From positions 1 to 5,890 of the forward strand of contig JAFZGR010000256.1 of NCBI GenBank assembly GCA_017555325.1: 5,890 nucleotides of DNA, written 5' to 3'. Made by a program: the position numbers and the translations under genes. The notes under the pieces are model-generated. The model saw nothing but the letters and a program-made list of their open reading frames with translations. It searched no databases and was not told where the DNA came from. This DNA comes from Alphaproteobacteria bacterium (GTDB lineage Bacteria; Pseudomonadota; Alphaproteobacteria; CAAHEQ01; UBA3637). Shown one piece after another: positions 1 through 5,890 of this stretch. Positions within the stretch are counted from its first letter, which is position 1. Every line of letters begins with the position of its first letter.

Positions 1-149
1 TATCTGATGAACAAGACGGTTATATGCAAAGCCCCGATCTTACTTCGGATGCCCCCGATCAAGAAACAGAGCAAATTATCAATCGGCTAAAAAAAGATCC
101 GTCTCGTGTTTTAAGATATCGTTTATATAAACAATATATTGCTCAGTGA
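1..149 (+). CDS. C-terminal end of probable BatB/BatC-type VWA-TPR protein (5' truncated)
   Basis: The frame is open from base 3 to a TGA at 147-149, giving 48 visible residues; the start lies outside the window. The visible part is an acidic, low-complexity stretch (DEQDGYMQSPDLTSDAPDQE) followed by a basic end containing NRLKKDPSRVLRYRLYKQY. From knowledge of the family, a short closing motif of the type 'L..DP..LLR..f.Y' is common at the C-terminus of the von Willebrand A/TPR proteins encoded just before batD. That similarity and the immediately following batD are the basis for the call. The VWA and TPR domains themselves are not in view, so the assignment rests on a short tail plus context. 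The stop codon overlaps the ribosome site of batD, which suggests one operon and coupled translation. Confidence 0.6.
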   Translation, partial: SDEQDGYMQSPDLTSDAPDQETEQIINRLKKDPSRVLRYRLYKQYIAQ

Positions 150-156
150 GGAAAAA

Positions 157-1701
157 ATGTTCAAAAACATCGCTTTTGTAAGTGTTTTTTTCATTATATT
201 ATCCGGTCATACCGCACCACAAATGTCATTATCTGCCAATCAAATAACATATGGGGAACGATTGGAAGTTTCGTTTTCGGATAACAAACCCATTCAAGAA
301 GCACCGGATATGAGTGTTTTGCAAAAAGACTTTATTATTCGGGGACAACAACAATTAGCAAACACCTCTATTATTAATGGAACAAAAACAGAAGAATATC
401 AGCTGATTCTCTCATTGTTTCCCCGACAAACGGGAACGTTTCAAATTGGACCATTTCAATGGCATGGAGAAACATTGCCGGCACAAAAAATTGTTGTTCG
501 GGAAAATGGGGCCCCTAGTACCTCAACGGTACATGTAACGGATTTAACACAACAAGACACTCAACAAAAAACAGTAGAAAATCGCATTTTTAAAGTGGAA
601 GCACTGATTCCAAATGAAAACATTTATACTGGAGAAACTGTTTTATATACGGTTCGTCTATTTGAAAATAGTGGATTATCACAAGCACAAATTCAAACAC
701 CCCCAAGTAGTCAATATGCTCTTACCGCCGTTGAAAATGGCGATAAAATGGCTCAAACAACATATCAAAATCAGCCGGTTCGTTTTTACGAGCGACAATT
801 TTTATTAACCCCACAGGAAACTGGTAAAATAACTATTCTTCCGGCTGGTGTTCTCGGACTTGTTCCGGATAAAACGAAACGAAAATTGCCCGGTCACTCT
901 CTGTTTCCGGATGTTTTTGGTCACGATGCCTTTTTTGAGGCAGCATTTGGTCCAACATACAAAGAAGTATATCAGCAATCAAACGCATTACATCTAACAG
1001 TGCACGGAAAACCGACAGATTGGAATGGTTGGTGGTTGCCGTCTTCCAAGGTAACATTGACAGAACAGTATAAATTGCCGGCACAGTTAGGAATCGGCAC
1101 TGCCATTGAACGACAAGTAAAATTACAAGCATTAGGTATCGAATCACACAAATTACCACTTCTTGTACAACCGGCTAATAATCACATTAAATCCTATGCC
1201 AATCCGGATAAGCGGTCTAATATGATTACATCAGAGGGAATTGTTGGAACAGAAGAGATTACGTTTATTATTGTTCCATCCGTTACCGGTGAAATCCGAA
1301 TACCAGCTATTCAAGTCGTTTGGTTCAACACGCACACAAAACAACGGGAAATTACAGAATTACCTGAACGCATATTCTATATTCCCACTATTGCAAACAA
1401 TTCGATAACAGCACAACCAAACAATCCTTCTCAATCTGAGCAAATCAATGCCCCGACAAAAGAAGAACCGAACACAATCGTTTCATCCGATATCCCTAAC
1501 AATACGATTCAGTCGATATATCTATGGTCTGGTGGTGTTATTATTTTTATAACGGGAATGGGACTTTATTTTCTGTCAAAAATAAAACGGAGAAAAAAAA
1601 CAATCAACATAAAACATAAAAAAACATTATTAACAGAAACGCAAAAACCGTCTAAAAAACGAACCAAGAAAAAGCCTTTACCGGATTTATATCCCTTTTA
1701 A
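157..1701 (+). CDS. batD: BatD family protein, exported and membrane-anchored
   Basis: A 514-residue protein of the BatD (aerotolerance operon) family, probably acting in the cell envelope beside VWA-containing Bat partners; its biochemical role is not established. Residues 1-20 form a signal peptide ending HTA, with likely cleavage before PQM. The exported part shows repeated Ig-like modules, each closing on a 'P..TG.I' motif: PRQTGTFQIGPF (89-100), TPQETGKITILPAG (218-231) and VPSVTGEIRIPAI (373-385). The phrase NIYTGETVLYTVRLFE (155-170) and the DAFFEAAFG segment (257-265) match places typical of BatD. One membrane helix lies at about 453-474, followed by a strongly basic cytoplasmic tail (475-507) and a final PLPDLYPF. 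I chose ATG 157 because GAGGA at 148-152 sits just upstream. An in-frame TTG at 139 would lie inside the previous gene and would spoil the signal peptide. No terminator is visible after the stop, so read-through into rpmB is possible. Confidence 0.88.
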   Translation: MFKNIAFVSVFFIILSGHTAPQMSLSANQITYGERLEVSFSDNKPIQEAPDMSVLQKDFIIRGQQQLANTSIINGTKTEEYQLILSLFPRQTGTFQIGPFQWHGETLPAQKIVVRENGAPSTSTVHVTDLTQQDTQQKTVENRIFKVEALIPNENIYTGETVLYTVRLFENSGLSQAQIQTPPSSQYALTAVENGDKMAQTTYQNQPVRFYERQFLLTPQETGKITILPAGVLGLVPDKTKRKLPGHSLFPDVFGHDAFFEAAFGPTYKEVYQQSNALHLTVHGKPTDWNGWWLPSSKVTLTEQYKLPAQLGIGTAIERQVKLQALGIESHKLPLLVQPANNHIKSYANPDKRSNMITSEGIVGTEEITFIIVPSVTGEIRIPAIQVVWFNTHTKQREITELPERIFYIPTIANNSITAQPNNPSQSEQINAPTKEEPNTIVSSDIPNNTIQSIYLWSGGVIIFITGMGLYFLSKIKRRKKTINIKHKKTLLTETQKPSKKRTKKKPLPDLYPF

Positions 1702-1721
1702 CAAAAATAATAAAAAAATGC

Positions 1722-1750
1722 TTGACTTTCATTTAAAAATCATATATAAC
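1722..1750 (+). promoter_or_regulatory. sigma70-type promoter of rpmB
   Basis: The -35 box TTGACT (1722-1727) and -10 box TATAAC (1745-1750) are separated by exactly 17 bases, with A+T-rich DNA upstream. Transcription would start near 1757 and give a leader of about 33 bases. The boxes are close to consensus, as expected for a ribosomal protein gene, and would let rpmB be expressed independently of the Bat genes. No operator-like repeat is visible around it. Start site is inferred, not measured. Confidence 0.75.
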
Positions 1751-1789
1751 TGTCATCAGTTTAGTTTATTTTAAGAAAGGGATTATACC

Positions 1790-2083
1790 ATGACAAAAAA
1801 ATGTGTCGTCACGGGAAAAGGTGTTCAGACAGGAAATAATGTAAGTAAATCAAACCGTAAAACACGTCGTCGTTTTATGCCGAATTTACAAAATGTTGCT
1901 ATTTACAGCGAAATTTTAGGTCAACAAATCAATTTACGAATCAGCTCACATGGTTTACGTACAATTGAAAAAAATGGTGGTTTAGATTTATATTTATTAA
2001 ATACACCGGTTTCAAAATTAACAGCAGAATGCAAAGAATTGCGTGATCGTGTTTCCGGTGCAAAAGCAAAAAAAGGCTTATAA
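1790..2083 (+). CDS. rpmB: 50S ribosomal protein L28
   Basis: A 97-residue basic protein of the large ribosomal subunit. The N-terminal block KKCVVTGKGVQTGNNVSKS followed by RKTRRRFMPNLQNV is the L28 signature, and the C-terminal half (NLRISSHGLRTIEKNGGLD) also follows the family pattern. At 97 aa it is longer than the roughly 60-80 aa forms of many bacteria and fits the alphaproteobacterial type, which makes it the main taxonomic clue in the window. ATG 1790 is preceded by AAGAAAGGG at 1773-1781 with about 8 bases of spacing. It has its own promoter at 1722-1750 and its own terminator at 2106-2134, so it appears monocistronic. No rpmG (L33) follows it. All expected conserved positions appear present. 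Confidence 0.97.
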   Translation: MTKKCVVTGKGVQTGNNVSKSNRKTRRRFMPNLQNVAIYSEILGQQINLRISSHGLRTIEKNGGLDLYLLNTPVSKLTAECKELRDRVSGAKAKKGL

Positions 2084-2105
2084 GAATAAAAACAGAATAC
2101 GTAAG

Positions 2106-2134
2106 AAAAACCGTTTTTAAAAGCGGTTTTTTTT
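2106..2134 (+). terminator. Rho-independent terminator of rpmB
   Basis: AAAAACCG (2106-2113) pairs with CGGTTTTT (2124-2131). The stem extends inward by one T-G and two A-T pairs to a TTAA loop, and a run of eight T occupies 2127-2134. It starts 22 bases after the rpmB stop, the expected place for its terminator. The A-tract before the stem could give some activity in the opposite direction. Confidence 0.85.
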
Positions 2135-2186
2135 GTATTTAATCCCCTACCACCCAAACCGGCAGATTCCTTTTTTCCAAAAAATC

Positions 2187-2208
2187 ACCAGTCTAACTGG
2201 TATTTTTT
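2187..2208 (+). terminator. Second terminator-like hairpin, possibly bidirectional
   Basis: A perfect 6-bp stem ACCAGT/ACTGGT (2187-2192 and 2196-2201) with a CTA loop is followed by A and six T (2203-2208). Six A at 2179-2184 precede the stem, so the opposite strand also reads as hairpin plus T-run. It may back up the rpmB terminator, end a short unannotated RNA, or stop leftward transcripts that escape the terminator at 2425-2466. Which of these applies cannot be decided from sequence. Confidence 0.55.
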
Positions 2209-2424
2209 ATATCAAGGTTCTTTCAACACAAATAATGAGAGAATATGTATTGGAGAGCGAGCTGTATTCAATAAATTAAACGGGCAAAAAATTTTGACTA
2301 GACAGAAAATGATATCTTGCAACTTGGGTCAAACAAACACAATCTATCCGATTTTTAGAAGTAATCAAAAAAATAATAGCTCTTTTTTTCAAAAGATAAC
2401 AATATATACAAAATCAACTTATAT
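2209..2424. other. Intergenic stretch with no recognisable gene
   Basis: This lies between two convergent transcription units, and the whole gap between stop codons (2084-2480) holds three hairpins and no supported gene. A + strand frame stays open from 2105 to 2494, but it runs through the rpmB terminator. It has no ribosome site before any start, and its translation is Asn/Lys-rich with no recognisable motif. I found no tRNA-like fold, convincing promoter or long repeat here. Confidence 0.5.
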
Positions 2425-2466
2425 AAAAAACGCTCCCCTTCTTAATAAAAAGAAAGGGAGAAAAAA
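2425..2466 (-). terminator. Rho-independent terminator of the 769-residue gene
   Basis: Bases 2433-2443 pair with 2450-2460: two 5-bp helices separated by a single C-A mismatch (2438/2455), with a six-base AATAAA loop (read on the + strand). Read on the - strand, the hairpin is followed by CG and then six T (complement of 2425-2430), the normal order for a leftward terminator. It begins about 20 bases beyond the TAA-side end of the gene at 2481. A-runs on both flanks leave room for weak activity in the rightward direction. Confidence 0.8.
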
Positions 2467-2480
2467 TAACAAATATTTAT

Positions 2481-4790
2481 TTAATTTTGTCTGACATTAC
2501 TCAACTGTGTTTCTTGTAGAACGATATTTTGAACAACCGTATTCTCATTATGCGAAACAATCGTACTTTGTATAAGTGTTTTTTCTGTATTATTTGTAAT
2601 AATATTAAAATGATTTTCTAGAGGCATAACAGCAATATACCGCATAGAATCCGTCACAATAACAAACGGATTCCAAGGATTATTATCATCCAAGACAACA
2701 CTTGATGGTAATGGTAAAACAGAAATACCTGTTTTATTATTTAATGCTGATTGTAATGCTAACGGTGTTTTTCCGAATGCAGCATCACTTGTTCCATCCA
2801 TTCCCCATTGATGATAATTTTCTAAAAGTTGATTTTTTTCTTTATCTGAAAAAGCAATAAAAACAGCTTCGGATTTTGCCAAAACAAATTGAGCATACGA
2901 TGGGGTATCGACACCGGTAGCCATGATAACAGATATTTTATTATAACCATCTAATTCAGAAATAGCTTTTAATGAAGCATAATCTTGATCCGGAGTTGCT
3001 TTTGCCGAATTTAAAGAATCCGTAGTACTTAAATACAATGAATCGCCACCGGTATCTACAGAAATAATATTATCTGCTCCTCCCGCATGTTGAATTGCTG
3101 CCCGTATTTTTTGTCCCAACAAACCATCTTGTTTATCCAGAACAACATAAACAGGAATAGTCGTACCAGCAACCAAATTTTCCATAAAACGACCACTTGC
3201 TGTTGTTTCCGGTAAAACTTTATACACTCCGGAAACAATTTCTCCTCCGTGATTCATAATTTCCCTATTAACACCAACTTCTTTTGTGTGTTTTCCCTGT
3301 GATTGTGTTTTTTGTGTTCTGACAGAAATAATACAAGCCGCCGCATCAGGATTAAAAAAAGCAATTTGCCCTGCTTGTACGCAATCAGATCCGCCACCAA
3401 TTCCGATATACGCCGTTTTACCTTGTGGTAAAATATCGCATATTGATTTATTTTGTATAAACTGATGTGTATTAATTTGTGTTGCCCCTTTTAAATAAGC
3501 ACTTCCAAATTTTTTATCCAAATTAACCTGAATATCTATTAAATTATCATCCAATACATCGGCATTTTGTAATACTTGTTTGGCTAAATCGTTAATATCA
3601 ATGGTTATAACGCCGGTTAAATTTTGTTTTCTGACGGCAATACGGGTGGCATTATAAATTTGAGCCAATGCCGTAAAGGCTTTCTGATATGCTTTATATA
3701 AGTTTTGTTTTTTTACAATGTTATCAGCTGTTGCCGGCAATCTTCCTAAGTAATGCTTTTTTATATTATCAATAAATGCCGGAGCATAATAAATAAGAAT
3801 AGCCGGTGTATAACTCAACCCCGTTTCATTTAATTCCTTTTGTAATATTTGTTGAACATTATCCGGTAAATTATCAAAAACTTCTTGCAGCAAATCACCA
3901 TCACTTATCTGAAAACAACGAGAAAGAGCCGCTAACCGACTTAATGCAAATCCTTTTTTTGTATGGGAATCAAACCCAACTAAATTACCGCGTATATGCA
4001 CATAATGATTATATGAATTTGAAAATGGTTCTGTCATCAATGATTTAATAGCCAAATCATAACCGCAATAAACTGGTTCGCTCATAACCAATGAGCCATT
4101 GTTTTTAATGTGCCCTGCAGCTCCGGCAATATCATAAAAAGCATGTAAAATATATAAATCACGGGCTTTTTTTGTAATTGCCTGAATTTTAGGTAAATCA
4201 GCCGGCGTATTTTCACATTGGGCAAATTGACCTAAATTAAAGGCTGTATTCAACCCCTCATGAATAATGGATTTTTGTATATCTGATAAGTTTTGAAATC
4301 CGACAAACAATTCAGGCTTTTTATTTAATAATGTTGCTAATATGGCATCATGATCGGCATCAAGGTTCTTTGTTAAATCTTGGTAAGCTTCTCGCATCAT
4401 ATATGTTTTACCTAAGTCATTACACATAATCATATAAATTGCTGTTTCTAAGTCATCTGAGGATTGAATAATGTTTAATGTAAAATTTCGGAGAGATTCA
4501 AATGATTTTAAAGATAATTTACTATGAGGATTTTGACAGGCTATAAACTGGTTATAATCATTTGTTAGAACATATTTTAAGCAAAGCAACGCAACAGCCG
4601 CCCGTTCATATTCAACATGGTCATATAGTGAATCCGTTTCAAAAACTGCCGCAGTTAAACTACCGGAAGACTGTGCTTGTCCTGCCGAAGCTGTTGTTTT
4701 ATTTCCCTGTATGGTGTATTGAATTTCCGGATATTTTTTCAATACTGATTTTAAAAATGATGTATCATCCAATTGCAAAAGTTCAAACAT
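2481..4790 (-). CDS. Large two-part protein of unknown function, HD-like N-half and DUF1152-like C-half
   Basis: A 769-residue protein with no signal peptide or membrane helix, so probably cytoplasmic. I cannot name its function. N-terminal half (about 60-400): helical and soluble, with CNDLGK (123-128), DADHDAIL (144-151) and LHAFYDIAGAAGH (215-227), then SEPVY (237-241). The order is reminiscent of an HD phosphohydrolase fold with Asn in place of the first His of the HD pair. C-terminal half (about 455-690): glycine-rich IGIGGGSD (462-469), VVLDKQDGLLG (549-559), ISVDTGGDS (576-584), TPDQDYASL (599-607) and ATGVDTPSY (624-632). This layout matches what I recall of DUF1152, a mostly archaeal nucleotide-binding-like family of unknown role. 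The last 40 residues are polar and poorly conserved in appearance. ATG 4790 is preceded by GGAGGA (4794-4799) at 3-bp spacing. Promoter and terminator are its own, so it is monocistronic. Base composition resembles its neighbours. Confidence 0.85.
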   Translation of the reverse strand: MFELLQLDDTSFLKSVLKKYPEIQYTIQGNKTTASAGQAQSSGSLTAAVFETDSLYDHVEYERAAVALLCLKYVLTNDYNQFIACQNPHSKLSLKSFESLRNFTLNIIQSSDDLETAIYMIMCNDLGKTYMMREAYQDLTKNLDADHDAILATLLNKKPELFVGFQNLSDIQKSIIHEGLNTAFNLGQFAQCENTPADLPKIQAITKKARDLYILHAFYDIAGAAGHIKNNGSLVMSEPVYCGYDLAIKSLMTEPFSNSYNHYVHIRGNLVGFDSHTKKGFALSRLAALSRCFQISDGDLLQEVFDNLPDNVQQILQKELNETGLSYTPAILIYYAPAFIDNIKKHYLGRLPATADNIVKKQNLYKAYQKAFTALAQIYNATRIAVRKQNLTGVITIDINDLAKQVLQNADVLDDNLIDIQVNLDKKFGSAYLKGATQINTHQFIQNKSICDILPQGKTAYIGIGGGSDCVQAGQIAFFNPDAAACIISVRTQKTQSQGKHTKEVGVNREIMNHGGEIVSGVYKVLPETTASGRFMENLVAGTTIPVYVVLDKQDGLLGQKIRAAIQHAGGADNIISVDTGGDSLYLSTTDSLNSAKATPDQDYASLKAISELDGYNKISVIMATGVDTPSYAQFVLAKSEAVFIAFSDKEKNQLLENYHQWGMDGTSDAAFGKTPLALQSALNNKTGISVLPLPSSVVLDDNNPWNPFVIVTDSMRYIAVMPLENHFNIITNNTEKTLIQSTIVSHNENTVVQNIVLQETQLSNVRQN

Positions 4791-4828
4791 GTATCCTCCA
4801 TTCATATAACAAACAACGCTAATCGACA

Positions 4829-4857
4829 AATATAAGTGTAACAAAAGAGATGTACAA
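4829..4857 (-). promoter_or_regulatory. sigma70-type promoter of the 769-residue gene
   Basis: Read leftward, TTGTAC (complement of 4852-4857) and TATATT (complement of 4829-4834) are separated by 17 bases. Transcription would begin near 4822 and leave a leader of about 32 bases containing the GGAGGA ribosome site. That placement supports ATG 4790 as the start and argues against the upstream TTG at 4898, which would lie before the promoter. The region is A+T-rich, so a chance match is possible. Confidence 0.55.
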
Positions 4858-5433
4858 TTACAACACTTTTTTATGTTTTTAAAATTTTGAACAACCAATT
4901 TAATGAAAATAATAATTTCTAATTTTCTTAAAAATCCGATTTGGCCAATTTGAAGTAAAAACAGGCGCCTTTTTTATATTAAACACAAAACCATTCATAC
5001 AAACAATTAACACAAATGTTTCAGTCATTCGAGTTTACAACAAATAAAAATTACATTAGATTATCACCGACAAATATTTTTTACATAAAAAACTATCTAA
5101 TTTTATACAGAATCATTCAAAAATAATAATTAAACATATTTTAAACAAAGACATTTTTACCGCATATGACGGTATCATGTATTGATAATTTTTTTTAATC
5201 TGCAATTCTTGTACTTATAATTAAAAATATTAACACAAACAAAATCTTCGGCTCTTTCTCATCACAACAAAAAAGTCAAGCTAAATTACCCGCCTCTATC
5301 CCTTAAATATCTATTTTTTATTCAAAACAATAAATTCATTCACCGAACAAAAACTTTATTGACCTTACGGCTACATAAGATTCTCTGTATCTGCCAACCC
5401 ATATAGACAATCCTATACCTGATATCATACAAT
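4858..5433. other. Gene-free A+T-rich gap
   Basis: Together with the flanking promoter and hairpin, about 690 bases separate two - strand genes. All six frames are broken by frequent stops, and no frame shows a recognisable protein fragment. Visible structure is limited. There is a small hairpin at 5158-5174 (TACCG/CGGTA) and an 11-base direct repeat ATTAACACAAA at 5006-5016 and 5229-5239. The 8-bp palindromes TTGGCCAA (4941-4948) and AGGCGCCT (4963-4970) are also present. None of these identifies a function. It could be a decayed gene, regulatory DNA upstream of the 769-residue gene, or both. Confidence 0.5.
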
Positions 5434-5458
5434 TATACCGCCATATACTGGCGGTATA
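5434..5458 (-). terminator. Perfect 10-bp inverted repeat after the dehydrogenase gene
   Basis: TATACCGCCA (5434-5443) and TGGCGGTATA (5449-5458) form a perfect 10-bp stem with a five-base loop, 23 bases after the stop of the leftward dehydrogenase gene. The position suits a transcript-end hairpin. However, neither strand has a T-run after it (leftward sequence continues AATTGTATGATATC), so it is not a classical intrinsic terminator. It may instead stabilise the mRNA end, assist Rho-dependent termination, or be a protein-binding palindrome. Confidence 0.4.
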
Positions 5459-5481
5459 GTATCAATTTCATTCGGTTATTT

Positions 5482-5890
5482 TTAATTTTTATTATCATCT
5501 ATCGGACGATTACGAAAATAATCGTTAGAAGACATCGTCACATTTAATATATCCCCCAAATGACGATCTTTATTAAACAATGCAAATGCATTCACATCTT
5601 TAGGGAAACATTTACCGCCATATCCAAACTTACCATCCGGACCTGGAACGTGCGTATGTGTCGGACTCAAATAACCACTTAATAAAAAGCCTTCCCGAAC
5701 CCGATTATATTCTGCTCCCATTTGTGAACATAATTCATGCACACCATTAAAGTATGTAACAGCCAATGCACCAAAAACATTATGTGCATATTTACAAATT
5801 TCTGCCTCAACATTGCTCATATAAATTTTCTTCTTTGATTTAAAGATTTCGTCCAATAAATCACGAGCCCCTGTAATAACAATATCTTGA
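5482..5890 (-). CDS. UDP-glucose/GDP-mannose dehydrogenase family protein, short form (5' truncated)
   Basis: The last 135 residues of an NAD-dependent nucleotide-sugar dehydrogenase; the start and Rossmann domain lie beyond the window. Enzymes of this family oxidise UDP-glucose or a similar sugar nucleotide in two steps to the uronate, for polysaccharide or envelope glycan precursors. Visible is the central dimerisation domain with VEAEICKYAHN (visible residues 27-37), whose Lys33 and Asn37 correspond to the conserved active-site Lys and Asn. FNGVHELC follows, then PGPDGKFGYGGKCFPKDVNAF with the nucleophilic Cys94 (codon 5608-5610). The protein ends only about 40 residues after that Cys, so the usual C-terminal sugar-nucleotide-binding domain is absent. 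Downstream DNA has no leftover of that domain in any frame, so a naturally short form seems more likely than a fresh truncation. The exact substrate cannot be told, hence no gene symbol. Confidence 0.85.
   Translation of the reverse strand, partial: QDIVITGARDLLDEIFKSKKKIYMSNVEAEICKYAHNVFGALAVTYFNGVHELCSQMGAEYNRVREGFLLSGYLSPTHTHVPGPDGKFGYGGKCFPKDVNAFALFNKDRHLGDILNVTMSSNDYFRNRPIDDNKN

Noticed and set aside
833..1159. - strand open frame of 108 codons inside batD
   Set aside because: Antisense to a well-supported coding region; no start signal or recognisable protein pattern.
1921..2157. - strand open frame of 78 codons over rpmB and its terminator
   Set aside because: It is the antisense of a certain ribosomal protein gene and includes the terminator; no ribosome site or homology is visible.
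2294..2320. TTGACT at 2294 as a -35 box of a + strand promoter
   Set aside because: No acceptable -10 box lies at 16-18 bases; the nearest TATCTT leaves only 13.
2105..2494. About 130 codons open on the + strand between the convergent genes
   Set aside because: It passes through the rpmB terminator and two other hairpins, has no ribosome-bound start, and its translation is low-complexity with no motif.
4791..4898. 36-residue N-terminal extension of the large - strand gene from a TTG at 4898, hydrophobic and Cys-rich (KKCCNC, then SLLLHLYLSISVV), resembling a signal peptide
   Set aside because: The TTG has no ribosome site, lies upstream of the predicted promoter, and the internal ATG 4790 has a strong GGAGGA in front. 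The in-frame ATG at 4805 also lacks a ribosome site.
4941..4975. Palindromes TTGGCCAA and AGGCGCCT, the second followed by a T-run
   Set aside because: AGGCGCCT leaves no room for a loop, so it is not a good terminator hairpin. Single 8-bp palindromes are too common to call operators.
5016..5126. 36-codon + strand frame starting ATGTTTCAG in the gap
   Set aside because: No ribosome site (upstream AACAATTAACACAA), Asn/Ile/Tyr-rich translation expected from random A+T-rich DNA.
5006..5239. Direct repeat ATTAACACAAA in the gap as a possible attachment or target-site duplication
   Set aside because: Short and A+T-rich with nothing mobile between the copies; chance is sufficient.
5434..5622. 11-base identity TACCGCCATAT shared by the inverted repeat and the dehydrogenase coding region near 5611
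   Set aside because: Several 11-base matches are expected by chance in a window of this size, and the coding copy is explained by the conserved GYGGK residues.

Overview
The window is A+T-rich DNA, about two thirds A+T by eye. It uses the standard code, since TGA is a normal stop after the first gene. The best taxonomic marker is ribosomal protein L28, whose length (97 aa) and N-terminal block TGKGVQTGNNVSKSNRKTRR look alphaproteobacterial. An A+T-rich alphaproteobacterium, perhaps host-associated or gut-dwelling, is a reasonable inference. The sequence does not fix the lineage.

Left part, + strand, 1-2210: the end of a probable Bat-operon VWA/TPR gene, then batD (translationally adjacent, its ribosome site overlapping the previous stop), then rpmB. 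rpmB has its own near-consensus sigma70 promoter (TTGACT-17-TATAAC) and an intrinsic terminator. A second terminator-like hairpin follows about 55 bases later. The Bat proteins are envelope-associated and of poorly understood role; rpmB is a housekeeping gene.

Middle, - strand, 2425-4857: one isolated gene for a 769-residue protein of unknown function, complete with its own promoter (TTGTAC-17-TATATT), a strong GGAGGA ribosome site and its own intrinsic terminator. It is convergent with rpmB. Its N-terminal half has an HD-domain-like layout in which the usual His-Asp appears as Asn-Asp. Its C-terminal half resembles the DUF1152 family (glycine-rich GIGGGSD, later SVDTGGDS). This is the least explained object in the window.

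Right part, 4858-5890: about 690 bases without a convincing gene separate the 769-residue gene from the 3' end of a - strand UDP-glucose/GDP-mannose dehydrogenase family gene. That gene stops soon after the catalytic-cysteine motif, so it lacks the usual C-terminal sugar-nucleotide-binding domain. A perfect 10-bp inverted repeat lies just after its stop.

I see no tRNA, rRNA, CRISPR array, insertion sequence, or clear defence or mobile system. Apart from batD and its upstream neighbour, the genes look like separate transcription units with no evident shared pathway.
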